A stretch of DNA of 64,000 nucleotides. Source: Lachnospiraceae bacterium. GTDB taxonomy: Bacteria; Bacillota; Clostridia; Lachnospirales; Lachnospiraceae. The notes under the pieces are model-generated. The model saw only the letters and a program-made list of their open reading frames with translations. It did not search any database and was not told the DNA's origin. Both the position numbers and the translations under genes were made by a program. The stretch lies in assembly GCA_910574885.1 (NCBI GenBank), contig CAJTDD010000014.1:53726-117725 (forward strand). Direction: 5' to 3'. This document shows, in pieces, positions 40,711 to 49,926 of the stretch (position 1 is the stretch's first letter; each line of letters opens with the position of its first letter).

Positions 40711-42114
40711 ATGGTGGAAATAAAGGAAAAGACGGCATTTATCAACCCATATGTCGTACAGATGGACAAGTTTGCAGATTCTTTGGTGCATTTGTCAAAA
40801 ACATTCCTTACGCTGGAGGATTATAAGGGGACATTTTCTAAGGATGAGGTCGAGGAAATGTTCCAAAAGGTCACGGATAAAGTTTGTGAGAACTGTGAGA
40901 AGCGGCAGTGGTGCATGGGGGAGAACCGTGTCCATACATACCAGATGCTATATGAGATTCTATGCACGGTGGAGGATTTCGGCGCAGAGCTGAGCGTAGA
41001 ATTGAAACGGAGCCTGCAGAAACGGTGTATACGGGCGCCCAGATTCTTGCGGGAGACGTTGGAGACATATGAGAACGCCAAGAAGATTATGATGTGGAGC
41101 AATAAGATGGTGCAGAACCGAGAGGGGTATGCGCAGCAGCTCAACCGTTTTGCGGAAATGATCCAGCATACGACCCGTGAGCTGGACGCCGGTATTTTTG
41201 AGGACGAGCATCTGGAAAAGCGGTTGAAAACCCAGCTTCGCAAAGGCGGGGCGAGGATGCTGTCGTCGGTGTTCTATATGACGGCCCAGGGGAAGTATGA
41301 GATTCATCTTACCGTGAAATCTATGAAGGGGCATATGATTGCCACGAAGGAGCTGGCGTCTGTCGTGGGGGCATGTACGGGAAGGACGATGACGCCCCAG
41401 ATGGGGGAACGCCCGCTGGTGGGGGAGGAATATTGTACGGTGGCGTGCGTGGAGAGCGCCAGATACCATACGCTTCAGGGCGTGGCGAAGATAGGGAAGG
41501 GGTGTGCCAAGATATCCGGGGATACTTTCCTTATGACGGACTTGCCCGGGGGGAAGAAAGGGATTGCGCTGTCGGACGGCATGGGTTCCGGGGAGGAGGC
41601 TTTCAAGGAGAGCAAGATGGTGGTGGAGATGTTAGAAGAGCTTCTGGAAGCTGGCTTCCCTGTGACGATGGCGATCCAGCTTATGAATACGGCGCTGGTG
41701 ATTGCCCGGGAGGAGGTTCGCTTCTCTACCATTGACGCAAGCCTGTTCGATTTGTACAGCGGGACTTGCGAGTTTGTCAAGGCGGGGGCTTCGACTACAT
41801 TTATCAAACGGAAGGACGAGGTGGAGACGATTACTTCTACGTCCCTGCCTGTGGGAGTAATCCGGGAGCTTGAGTTAGAACCGGTGGAGCGGCAGCTTGA
41901 GTCGGGGGATTATGTGATTATGGTGACGGACGGGGTGCTGGATGCATTGCCGGTAGGGGAGCAGGAGACGTTGATGCGCAAATTTATAAAGGATGCGGAT
42001 ATCGTGAACCCGAAAGAGCTGGCGCACCATATTCTTGAGCAGGTGTTGGCATGGACGGAAGAAGAGCCGGTGGATGATATGACGGTGTTGGTAATTGGAA
42101 TGTGGAAACTGTAA
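40711..42114 (+). CDS. spoIIE: SpoIIE-type PP2C phosphatase without the N-terminal membrane domain
   Basis: The protein has 467 residues, against about 800 in Bacillus SpoIIE. The cysteine-containing central region is present (VCENCEKRQWCMGENRVH near residue 55), and the PP2C domain is complete (KISGDTFLMTDLPGGKKGIALSDGMGSGEEA; STIDASLFDLYSG; VTDGVLDAL; EPVDDMTVLV). No membrane helix exists in the protein or in the 95 bases upstream. SpoIIE dephosphorylates SpoIIAA to release sigma-F in the forespore. The position between divIC and tilS/hpt/ftsH is the conserved spoIIE position. AAAGGGGAG precedes the ATG. Confidence 0.88.
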   Translation: MVEIKEKTAFINPYVVQMDKFADSLVHLSKTFLTLEDYKGTFSKDEVEEMFQKVTDKVCENCEKRQWCMGENRVHTYQMLYEILCTVEDFGAELSVELKRSLQKRCIRAPRFLRETLETYENAKKIMMWSNKMVQNREGYAQQLNRFAEMIQHTTRELDAGIFEDEHLEKRLKTQLRKGGARMLSSVFYMTAQGKYEIHLTVKSMKGHMIATKELASVVGACTGRTMTPQMGERPLVGEEYCTVACVESARYHTLQGVAKIGKGCAKISGDTFLMTDLPGGKKGIALSDGMGSGEEAFKESKMVVEMLEELLEAGFPVTMAIQLMNTALVIAREEVRFSTIDASLFDLYSGTCEFVKAGASTTFIKRKDEVETITSTSLPVGVIRELELEPVERQLESGDYVIMVTDGVLDALPVGEQETLMRKFIKDADIVNPKELAHHILEQVLAWTEEEPVDDMTVLVIGMWKL

Positions 42115-42129
42115 AGATATATAAAATAC

Positions 42130-42158
42130 TTGATTTTTACACAGGATTTATTTATATT
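42130..42158 (+). promoter_or_regulatory. Sigma-A promoter for tilS-hpt-ftsH
   Basis: TTGATT (42130-42135) and TATATT (42153-42158), with a 17-base spacer, 50 bases upstream of tilS. Confidence 0.55.
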
Positions 42159-42210
42159 ATAACTGTTTTCCAGGGTAAAAATGTACAGAATCAGATAGAA
42201 GGATAAATAT

Positions 42211-43674
42211 ATGTATCAGCGGGTGAAAGAGTATATCCGGCGTTATCATATGCTGGATGGGAAGGATAGGGTAATAACAGGCGTATCGGGAGGTGCAGAT
42301 TCCATATGCCTTCTTTTCATGCTTAGTAAGATGAGCCTGGAGTCAGGGTTTACGATAGTTGCCGTCCATGTGCATCACGGGCTGCGGGGCGATGCGGCGG
42401 ATGGGGATGCGGCATATGTGGAGGATATCTGCAGGGAACTGGGGATTAAGCTTCGGACATTTCATGAAGATGTGCAGGGATACGCCCGGAAAAAGGGGCT
42501 GACTCTGGAAGAGGCGGGACGGGATGTAAGACGGAGGATATTTGAAAAGGTGTTGGAGCAGGAGAAGGGGACGAGGATTGCGCTTGCACATCACCAGAAT
42601 GATAATGCGGAGACGCTGGTCTTGAATCTGTGCCGGGGATGCGGGCTTCGTGGGCTTGGAGGGATTGCGCCGATTGCCGGGGCGTGGATTCATCCTCTTT
42701 TGTGCCTGAAAAGGGAGGAAATTGAATCATATCTGGGAAATCGGGGAATATCTTATTGTACGGATGAGTCGAACCTATCGGATGATTATACCAGGAACCG
42801 GGTCCGTGCTCATGTGCTCCCGTATCTTGAGGACCAGGTCAACAGCCAGACTGTCCGCCATATGTCGGAGACGATGGAGCAGATGCGGCTGGTGGGGGAG
42901 TTCGTGGATCAGGAGGTCAGCCGGTATGAGGAGAGGTGCGTCCGGTACGGGGGAGGCAAAGCCGTACTTATGGAAGCGGAATTCCGGCAGGTTCCGGACG
43001 CACTTCGCAGGTTCGTGCTTCAAGAAATGCTTTGCCGGATAGCGGGAAGAAGGAAAGATATAGGGAGTGTCCATATTACAGCGTTGGAAGAGCTGGGGAA
43101 ACGTCAGGTGGGCAGGCAGGTAGATTTGCCTTATGGGATGCGTGCAAGGCGATGTTATGAGGGAATCGAAGTGTTTATCCGTAAACCGAACGGAGAAGGG
43201 TGTTTGGAATTCGAGCTGTCTGCAGAGAAAGGGCTGATAAGCTGTAAAGAAATGACGGAAGGTGCAGTTTGCGAATGCCCTGCCGAGGCAAGGGTATTTG
43301 AGCGGACGGCAGATATGGTAATATTTCCGGAAAACCCCTACACGAAATGGTTTGATTATGATATAATTGAAAATACTGTTAAAATCAGGCATCGCCGGCC
43401 AGGAGATTATATTACCATCTCGAAGGAAGGCGGCACCCAGAAGCTGAAACAGTATTTTATTAATGAAAAGATACCGGGCGGCCTGAGGGACAGGATATGG
43501 CTTGCCGCAGACGGGCAGCATATTATGTGGGTTGCCGGGTACAGGCAGAACCAGAAGTATCAGATTACAGACAAGACCAGGAGAATCCTGGAATTGAAAT
43601 TTTACGGAGGACAAGACGATGGGAGAAAGCGTCAGAGTGATGATTTCGGAGACGGAGGTTGCGAAAAGGATTGA
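42211..43674 (+). CDS. tilS: tRNA(Ile)-lysidine synthase
   Basis: The enzyme modifies C34 of the CAU-anticodon tRNA-Ile to lysidine so that it reads AUA. It has 487 residues. The N-type PP-loop GVSGGADSICLL lies near the N-terminus, followed by VHVHHGLRGDAADGDA, AHHQNDNAETLVLNLCRGCGLRGL and YTRNRVRAHVLP; the C-terminal TilS domain includes RHRRPGDYI and KLKQYFINEKIP. Its end overlaps the hpt start by 56 bases. Confidence 0.95.
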   Translation: MYQRVKEYIRRYHMLDGKDRVITGVSGGADSICLLFMLSKMSLESGFTIVAVHVHHGLRGDAADGDAAYVEDICRELGIKLRTFHEDVQGYARKKGLTLEEAGRDVRRRIFEKVLEQEKGTRIALAHHQNDNAETLVLNLCRGCGLRGLGGIAPIAGAWIHPLLCLKREEIESYLGNRGISYCTDESNLSDDYTRNRVRAHVLPYLEDQVNSQTVRHMSETMEQMRLVGEFVDQEVSRYEERCVRYGGGKAVLMEAEFRQVPDALRRFVLQEMLCRIAGRRKDIGSVHITALEELGKRQVGRQVDLPYGMRARRCYEGIEVFIRKPNGEGCLEFELSAEKGLISCKEMTEGAVCECPAEARVFERTADMVIFPENPYTKWFDYDIIENTVKIRHRRPGDYITISKEGGTQKLKQYFINEKIPGGLRDRIWLAADGQHIMWVAGYRQNQKYQITDKTRRILELKFYGGQDDGRKRQSDDFGDGGCEKD

Positions 43675-44146
43675 GGAAATGGGACGGCAGATCAGTGAGG
43701 ATTATGCAGGAAAGCAGATTCATCTGATTTGTATCCTGAAAGGGGGCGTGTTCTTCATGTGCGAGCTTGCGAAGCGTATCAGCGTCCCGGTGTCTATGGA
43801 CTTTATGAGCGTGGGCAGCTATGGAGACGGGACGGCTTCCAGCGGCGTGGTAAGGCTTGTGAAGGATTTGGATGAGTCGTTAGAGGGCAAGGACGTGCTT
43901 GTGGTGGAGGACATCATTGATTCCGGAAGGACATTATACTATCTGCTGGATGTACTGAGGAAGAGACAGCCGAATAGTATGAAGTTATGTACGCTTCTTG
44001 ACAAGCCGGACAGAAGGGTAAGGGATGTCAAGGTGGATTATGTGGGATTTGAAATCCCAGATGAGTTCGTAGTGGGTTATGGGCTGGACTATGCCCAGAA
44101 GTACAGGAATCTGCCGTATATCGGGATTGTAGAAGGCGTGGAATAG
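43619..44146 (+). CDS. hpt: Hypoxanthine phosphoribosyltransferase
   Basis: This purine salvage enzyme of 175 residues has LICILKGGVFFMCELAKRI and the PRPP loop VLVVEDIIDSGRTLYYLLD, followed by VDYVGFEIPDEFVVGYGLDYAQKYRNLPYIG. GGAGG lies ten bases before the ATG, inside tilS. The tilS-hpt-ftsH order is widely conserved in Firmicutes. Confidence 0.97.
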   Translation: MGESVRVMISETEVAKRIEEMGRQISEDYAGKQIHLICILKGGVFFMCELAKRISVPVSMDFMSVGSYGDGTASSGVVRLVKDLDESLEGKDVLVVEDIIDSGRTLYYLLDVLRKRQPNSMKLCTLLDKPDRRVRDVKVDYVGFEIPDEFVVGYGLDYAQKYRNLPYIGIVEGVE

Positions 44147-44162
44147 AAAGGGGCTTGAGACA

Positions 44163-46001
44163 TTGAATGATAGGAAGGTAAGGGGACTGAGCGGAGCCAC
44201 GGTCCTGACGTTAGTAGTATTTCTGTTTGTCATATTGTGGCTGACCAATCAGTTCGACCAGAAGGAAGAAGAGATAAACTGGAAGGAATTTGAGGAGCTG
44301 GTGACGAGCGATAATCTGGGAAATGTGGTCGTGAACCAGAACAAGAATGTTCCGACAGGGCGGGTGGACATTGAGCTGAAAGATAAACTGGGCGAGCTGA
44401 AATATCTCTATGTGTCGGATGTGAATCAGGTTCAGGATTATCTGCAAGAGAAGAATATCAGTTATGAGATGCCGGACGTCCATGAAGACAGCTGGTTTGT
44501 GACGGTGGTTGTGCCGGTCGTGCTGACGCTGCTTGGAGTGATGCTGATTTTTACCGTGATGAACCGCCAGAGCGGAGGCGCAAACGCAAAAGCGATGAAC
44601 TTTGGGAAGAGCCGTGCAAGGCTGAGCATGGGCGGCGATAAGAACATTACGTTTTCACAGGTTGCAGGCCTGAAAGAAGAGAAGGAGGAATTGGAGGAAA
44701 TCGTGGATTTCTTAAAGTCTCCTAAGAAATACATCCAGGTGGGAGCGAGGATTCCCAAAGGCGTGCTGCTGGTGGGACCTCCGGGAACAGGAAAGACGCT
44801 GCTTGCCAAAGCGGTGGCCGGTGAGGCGGGAGTGCCGTTCTTCACGATTTCCGGTTCTGATTTCGTGGAGATGTTCGTGGGCGTTGGCGCGTCCCGTGTC
44901 CGTGATTTGTTCGAGGAGGCGAAGAAGAATTCTCCATGCATCATCTTTATTGACGAGATTGACGCTGTGGCGAGACGGCGCGGAACAGGAATGGGCGGCG
45001 GCCATGACGAGAGAGAGCAGACGTTAAATCAGCTTTTGGTAGAGATGGACGGATTCGGCGTCAACGAGGGCGTCATCGTGATGGCTGCTACGAACCGTGT
45101 GGACATCCTCGATCCTGCAATCCTGCGTCCCGGAAGGTTCGACCGCAGGGTCATGGTGGGCAGGCCGGATATTCAGGGAAGAGAGGATATTCTCAAGGTC
45201 CATGCCAAGGGCAAGCCGCTTAGTGAGGAGATTGATTTAAGGCAGATTGCCCAGACCACGGCTGGGTTTACGGGGGCAGATCTTGAGAACCTGCTGAATG
45301 AGGCGGCGATTCTGGCGGCGAAGGAGAACCGGATTTATCTGAAACAAGAGGATATCAAGAGGGCGTTCGTCAAAGTCGGAATCGGTGCGGAGAAGAAGAG
45401 CCGGGTGATTTCGGACAAGGAAAAGCGGATTACGGCGTTCCATGAGGCGGGACATGCGATTCTGTTCCATGTGCTGCCGGATGTGGGACCGGTCTACAGT
45501 GTGTCGATTATTCCCACCGGAGGGGCAGGAGGGTATACTATGCCGCTGCCGGAGAATGACGAGATGTTCAATACAAAAGGAAAGATGCTGCAGGATATCA
45601 CAGTCGCACTTGGGGGACGTGTGGCGGAGGAGGAAGTGCTGGACGACATTACCACCGGCGCATCTCAGGATATCAAGCAGGCAACCAGCCTTGCGAAGTC
45701 TATGGTCACGAAGTTCGGGATGTCCGAAGCGGTCGGCTTGATTAATTATGACAATAGCAGTGACGAGGTGTTTATCGGCAGGGATCTTGCCCACGCGTCA
45801 AGAGGCTATGGGGAGAGCGTGGCTACGACCATCGATCAGGAAGTGAAGCGTATTATCGATGAGTGCTATGTCAGGGCAAGGAATGTGATTAAGAAATATG
45901 ACGATGTCCTGCATGCGTGCGCAGATTTGTTGTTGGAGAAGGAGAAGATTTCAAGAGAAGAATTTGAATCATTATTTGCAGGAGAGGTTTCGGAAGCTTA
46001 A
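44163..46001 (+). CDS. ftsH: ATP-dependent zinc metalloprotease FtsH
   Basis: This membrane-bound AAA protease has 612 residues. Helix 1 is at about 10-28 and helix 2 at about 113-131; the AAA domain has Walker A GPPGTGKT and [15 protein letters not shown]; the M41 protease has HEAGH at 427-431. The start is TTG at 44163, with GAAAGGGG ten bases upstream. It degrades misfolded membrane proteins and regulators, including during sporulation. Confidence 0.96.
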   Translation: MNDRKVRGLSGATVLTLVVFLFVILWLTNQFDQKEEEINWKEFEELVTSDNLGNVVVNQNKNVPTGRVDIELKDKLGELKYLYVSDVNQVQDYLQEKNISYEMPDVHEDSWFVTVVVPVVLTLLGVMLIFTVMNRQSGGANAKAMNFGKSRARLSMGGDKNITFSQVAGLKEEKEELEEIVDFLKSPKKYIQVGARIPKGVLLVGPPGTGKTLLAKAVAGEAGVPFFTISGSDFVEMFVGVGASRVRDLFEEAKKNSPCIIFIDEIDAVARRRGTGMGGGHDEREQTLNQLLVEMDGFGVNEGVIVMAATNRVDILDPAILRPGRFDRRVMVGRPDIQGREDILKVHAKGKPLSEEIDLRQIAQTTAGFTGADLENLLNEAAILAAKENRIYLKQEDIKRAFVKVGIGAEKKSRVISDKEKRITAFHEAGHAILFHVLPDVGPVYSVSIIPTGGAGGYTMPLPENDEMFNTKGKMLQDITVALGGRVAEEEVLDDITTGASQDIKQATSLAKSMVTKFGMSEAVGLINYDNSSDEVFIGRDLAHASRGYGESVATTIDQEVKRIIDECYVRARNVIKKYDDVLHACADLLLEKEKISREEFESLFAGEVSEA

Positions 46002-46045
46002 TAATTAAACAGAGTACAGAGAATAATAATTAGGGGGATTACGGC

Positions 46046-48112
46046 ATGAATACACAGGCATTATTTTGTGATGGGACAGCAGGTTATGTGATTCCACAGG
46101 AGCCCCGGGAAAATGAATCTGTGAGATTACGTTTCCGCACAGCCAGAGATGATGTAAAAAGAGTACGTCTCATGACGGCTGTCGGCGGTTATGATATGGA
46201 GAAAGAAAATGGAAACGGCAACGGCAGTGAATTTGATTATTATGCGATTACATGGCGGTTAAATGAGAATCCGTTCCGTTACTGTTTTGAGATTCAGGAT
46301 GGAGAAGAGACATGCTATTATGGAAGATGCGGCGTGTCGAAGGAGATTGTGGAGTTCTATAATTTTGTTATCGTACCAGGATTTTCGACGCCTGACTGGG
46401 CGAAGGGCGCGGTGATGTACCAGATATTTACCGACCGTTTCTACAATGGAGACAAGTCTAACGATGTGGAAACGAATGAGTATTATTATATCGGCGGGTA
46501 CAGCCGGAAGGTGACGGACTGGTACAAATACCCGGATGCGATGGGAGTCCGGGAGTTCTATGGGGGCGACTTGAAAGGCGTCATGGAGAAACTGGATTAT
46601 TTGCAGGAGCTTGGGGTAGAGGTGCTGTACTTTAATCCATTGTTCGTGTCTCCGTCGAACCATAAATATGATATCCAGGACTATGATTATATTGATCCGC
46701 ATTACGGAGTGATCGTAGAAGACGGCGGAGAGGTCCTGCCAGAGGGAGAGACGCAGAACCGTAAAGCGACGAAGTACCAGAAGCGGGTCACGGATCTTAG
46801 GAATTTAGAGGCGAGCAATCAGTTATTTATTGAGCTTGTGGAGGAACTGCACCGGAGAGGGATGAAGATTATCCTGGACGGTGTGTTCAATCATTGCGGT
46901 TCTTTTAATAAGTGGATGGACCGGGAGCGGATCTATGAGGGACAGGAGGATTATGAGCCTGGGGCTTATGTGTCGCCGGATAGCCCATATAAGAGTTATT
47001 TTCATTTTAACAATGACAGTGAAGAGAACTGGCCTTACAACAATAGCTACGACGGGTGGTGGGGGCATGATACGCTGCCGAAACTGAATTATGAGGATTC
47101 TGTGAAACTTGAGAATTACATTTTATATATCGGAAGAAAATGGGTGTCTCCGCCCTACAATGTGGATGGATGGAGGCTGGATGTGGCGGCAGACCTTGGG
47201 CAGTCCAATGGGTATAACCATCATTTCTGGAAGAAGTTCCGTAAGGCGGTCAAGGATGCCAATCCTAATGCGCTGATTCTTGCGGAACACTATGGGGACC
47301 CCAGCGAGTGGCTTCAAGGAGACGAATGGGATACGGTGATGAACTATGATGCGTTCATGGAGCCGGTCACTTGGTTCCTGACTGGGATGGAGAAGCACAG
47401 TGACGAGCATCGGGAAGAACTGCGGGGAAATACGGATAATTTCGTTGGTTCGATCACACACCATATGGGGAATATGCTGACGCCGTCCTTGCAGGTGGCG
47501 ATGAACGAGCTGTCAAACCATGACCATTCCCGTTTCCTGACGCGTACCAATTATATGGTGGGACGTGTGGAGAATCTTGGACCGAGGGCGGCGAATGAGT
47601 ATGTGAACCTTGCCGTCATGCGGGAGGCGGTGGTGATGCAGATGACTTGGATCGGCGCTCCTACCGTGTATTATGGCGATGAGGCCGGGGTCTGCGGATT
47701 CACGGACCCGGATAACAGGCGGACGTACCCGTGGGGGTATGAGAATCAGGAATTGATTGCATTTCATAAGGAGATGATTCGGATTCATAAGGAGCATCCG
47801 GCGCTGCGGACGGGGTCGCTGAATATATTAAGCGGCTCGATTGGGGTGTCGAATGGGGATGAACATAATATACTTGCATATGGGCGGTTCGAGGGGGAAG
47901 ACCGGGTCGTGGTGATTGTGAATAATCGGTGCGAGCTTGCAGAGGTGACTGTTCCGGTGTGGCTTGCCGAAGTGCCGGTGAAATGCAGGATGAAGAAGCT
48001 GATGTATTCCTATCAGGAGGGGTATTCTGTGGATTATGAGGAATATCTGGTGGAAGATGGGGAAGTGGTTGTGAATATGGGAGCGTATTCAGCGTTGGTG
48101 CTGTGCGGGTAA
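46046..48112 (+). CDS. GH13 alpha-glycosidase, neopullulanase/cyclomaltodextrinase type
   Basis: The protein has 688 residues. An N-terminal CBM34-like domain (~1-120) precedes the TIM barrel. The catalytic residues are Asp379 (VDGWRLDVA), Glu414 (ILAEHYGD) and Asp493 (LSNHDHSRF). ILDGVFNHCG and YFNPLFVSPSNHKYD are conserved. No signal peptide is present, so it should act on imported maltodextrins in the cytoplasm. GGGGG lies upstream of the ATG at 46046. Confidence 0.92.
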   Translation: MNTQALFCDGTAGYVIPQEPRENESVRLRFRTARDDVKRVRLMTAVGGYDMEKENGNGNGSEFDYYAITWRLNENPFRYCFEIQDGEETCYYGRCGVSKEIVEFYNFVIVPGFSTPDWAKGAVMYQIFTDRFYNGDKSNDVETNEYYYIGGYSRKVTDWYKYPDAMGVREFYGGDLKGVMEKLDYLQELGVEVLYFNPLFVSPSNHKYDIQDYDYIDPHYGVIVEDGGEVLPEGETQNRKATKYQKRVTDLRNLEASNQLFIELVEELHRRGMKIILDGVFNHCGSFNKWMDRERIYEGQEDYEPGAYVSPDSPYKSYFHFNNDSEENWPYNNSYDGWWGHDTLPKLNYEDSVKLENYILYIGRKWVSPPYNVDGWRLDVAADLGQSNGYNHHFWKKFRKAVKDANPNALILAEHYGDPSEWLQGDEWDTVMNYDAFMEPVTWFLTGMEKHSDEHREELRGNTDNFVGSITHHMGNMLTPSLQVAMNELSNHDHSRFLTRTNYMVGRVENLGPRAANEYVNLAVMREAVVMQMTWIGAPTVYYGDEAGVCGFTDPDNRRTYPWGYENQELIAFHKEMIRIHKEHPALRTGSLNILSGSIGVSNGDEHNILAYGRFEGEDRVVVIVNNRCELAEVTVPVWLAEVPVKCRMKKLMYSYQEGYSVDYEEYLVEDGEVVVNMGAYSALVLCG

Positions 48113-48731
48113 GGAAGAGGGCGTGGTTGCGCCCTCTATTTCTACTTATAATCTCTTTTTTGATTTTTAACAATTCCATAGCGCAAATAAAATCAGCAGC
48201 CTGTAGGAGCCTATATTTTTGTGGCGCAGCCTTTCTAAACTCAACACTTGAAAACTGTATCGAAAATACAGCGTTTAGAATTGCACTAAGCTCGTTCTGG
48301 CCATTGTCATAATATACAATAATCTTATCAAAATTTGCAAAGAAATCTTGATGTATATCAATTTCCTTATTAATTGCCTTAGCCAATTTACCTGACAAAG
48401 AAACTTTGTCTTTTGCTTCTTTTCTATCCACAACAACTGTCAGATAAGTAATCGGACATGTATTAACGAAATTTAGCATCTTATATAGCAACTTTCTTCT
48501 TTCATTAATAGAATATCTTGCAAAGACTTCTTCTCTGCGAATGACGGGTCCTGTATGTATATACTCCACATCAAATCCCGAAAGTTTTATACTCTCCTCC
48601 AATTTTGCAACTTGCTGATCTATGTTATTCTCTTGAGCGTGAAAAACAAAGGTAACCAAATAGTATGCAGGACGTTCCTTTACCTCTCCAAAATCACCGG
48701 ATTCATCAATAAAAACACTTAATTCTTGCAT
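47700..48731 (-). CDS. DUF3800 protein with a non-native C-terminal read-through
   Basis: DUF3800 proteins are presumed nucleases (RNase H-like) often linked to mobile elements. The opening LSVFIDESGDFG with the two conserved Asp (9 and 13) and the near-C-terminal YRLLQAADFICAMELLKIK are recognisable in residues 1-200. The frame then runs through the terminator hairpin of the convergent GH13 gene and about 430 bases antisense into its coding region. That tail (Pro/Ser/Thr/Arg-rich) is not DUF3800-like, so the native C-terminus and stop are probably lost. The start at 48731 has GGAGAA upstream; the ATG at 48821 lies in the structured leader. Confidence 0.75.
   Translation of the reverse strand: MQELSVFIDESGDFGEVKERPAYYLVTFVFHAQENNIDQQVAKLEESIKLSGFDVEYIHTGPVIRREEVFARYSINERRKLLYKMLNFVNTCPITYLTVVVDRKEAKDKVSLSGKLAKAINKEIDIHQDFFANFDKIIVYYDNGQNELSAILNAVFSIQFSSVEFRKAAPQKYRLLQAADFICAMELLKIKKEIISRNRGRNHALFLTRTAPTLNTLPYSQPLPHLPPDIPHNPQNTPPDRNTSASSSCISPALRQATPEQSPLQARTDYSQSPRPGLPPRTAHMQVYYVHPHSTPQSSRLIYSATPSAAPDAPYESESSPYEMQSIPDSHTPTGTSACYPGP
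48117..48136 (+). terminator. Terminator of the GH13 gene
   Basis: GAGGGCG (48117-48123) pairs with CGCCCTC (48130-48136) five bases after the stop, followed by TATTTCT. Confidence 0.65.
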
Positions 48732-48756
48732 CTGAGTTCTCCAATATATTAGAAAT

Positions 48757-48828
48757 GGCGGGAAATTCTTCCCGCCTACGGTGGTCCAAAGAGCTTCTGC
48801 CCAGACCGAACTGTAATGCATTACAGTT
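48757..48828 (-). ncRNA. Structured leader RNA upstream of the DUF3800 gene
   Basis: On the minus strand a perfect 20-base palindrome (48828-48809, centred on TGCA) is followed by CGGTC ... GACCACCG, and a strong hairpin (48776-48757) with arms GGCGGGAA and TTCCCGCC. It ends 25 bases before the ATG. Several conserved RNA structures named DUF3800 motifs are known upstream of this gene family; which one this is, if any, needs a covariance search. Confidence 0.5.
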
Positions 48829-48890
48829 TTATTCTATTCACACTATACCATATTTATGTATAGCTTACAAGTATATTTTTAGGAAATCTG

Positions 48891-49700
48891 TTATTTTGAT
48901 AACACTTCAATACCGGTTTCCGTGACCAGCACCATATATTCCACCTGTGCGGACAGCCCGTCGTCGATGGTATAAACGGTCCAGTCATCATCCTCGTCAA
49001 CAAAAAAGTCAGGGCTTCCCTCATTGACCATAGGTTCGATGGTAAACATCATACCAGGAACCAAAACCATCTCACTGCCCTTCGGCGTTACATAGCTGAC
49101 GAAAGGTTCTTCGTGGAAGTCCAACCCGATTCCATGGCCGCCGATGTCTTCAACTACGGAGTAACCATGCTTTTTGGCATGGCTGTTGATTGCATAGGCA
49201 ATGTCGCCCAAATGCCCCCAGGGCCTTGCCGCTTTTAATCCAAGGTCTACGCATTCCTGGGTCACACGGACAAGCCTCTCGGCTTCCGAGGAGATGTCTC
49301 CGATGGTGAACATCCGGGACGCGTCGGAATAATAACCGTTCAAGATGGTGGATACGTCTACGTTGAGGATGTCTCCTTCTTGCAGGATTTCATACTCGCT
49401 TGGGATTCCGTGGCAGATGACGTTATTGAGGGAAGTACATACGCTCTTGGGAAATCCGTCATAATTCAGCGGGGCGGGGATGCCGCCATGTTCTGTGGTA
49501 AAGTCGTAGACCAGGCGGTCGATTTCTTCCGTACACATGCCTTCGTGGATATGGGACGCTACATGGTCTAAGACGGCGGTGTTTAACGCCGCGCTTCTTT
49601 TGATGGCTTCGATTTGGCGGGGCGTTTTGAGCATGGAACGTTTTGGAACGATCTGGCCTTTGGCTGCCAGTTTCCATAATTTTATGTCTAATTTATCCAA
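48891..49700 (-). CDS. map: Methionine aminopeptidase (type I)
   Basis: The enzyme removes N-terminal Met from new proteins. It has 269 residues, including a ~20-residue N-terminal extension (DIKLWKLAAKGQIVPKRSML). The metal ligands are in order: Asp in ILNVDVST, Asp in YYSDASRMF, His in GGHGIGLDFHEEP, Glu in MFTIEPMV, Glu in AQVEYMVLV. The start is TTG at 49700 with AGAGGT upstream. Confidence 0.93.
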   Translation of the reverse strand: MDKLDIKLWKLAAKGQIVPKRSMLKTPRQIEAIKRSAALNTAVLDHVASHIHEGMCTEEIDRLVYDFTTEHGGIPAPLNYDGFPKSVCTSLNNVICHGIPSEYEILQEGDILNVDVSTILNGYYSDASRMFTIGDISSEAERLVRVTQECVDLGLKAARPWGHLGDIAYAINSHAKKHGYSVVEDIGGHGIGLDFHEEPFVSYVTPKGSEMVLVPGMMFTIEPMVNEGSPDFFVDEDDDWTVYTIDDGLSAQVEYMVLVTETGIEVLSK

Positions 49701-49926
49701 TGTGATACCTCTTTCTGACTGAACATATTCTCATCTACTATTATATCACCCTTGTCAAGAGGGAAAATTTGTAAATCATGTATGTATAAAAAATTTAATG
49801 TATGTATAGGTGAAAATTGGTATAAATATTTACAAAAAGGTGTATTAAAAGTGTATTTCATAGTATAATCCTTTTATAAGAGACGATATATCAATGTAGA
49901 ATGAATCGGAAAGGAGGTCACTTTTT

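Noticed and set aside
40692..40740. Spo0A box before spoIIE
   Set aside because: TGTCTGA is too far from TGNCGAA to be called.
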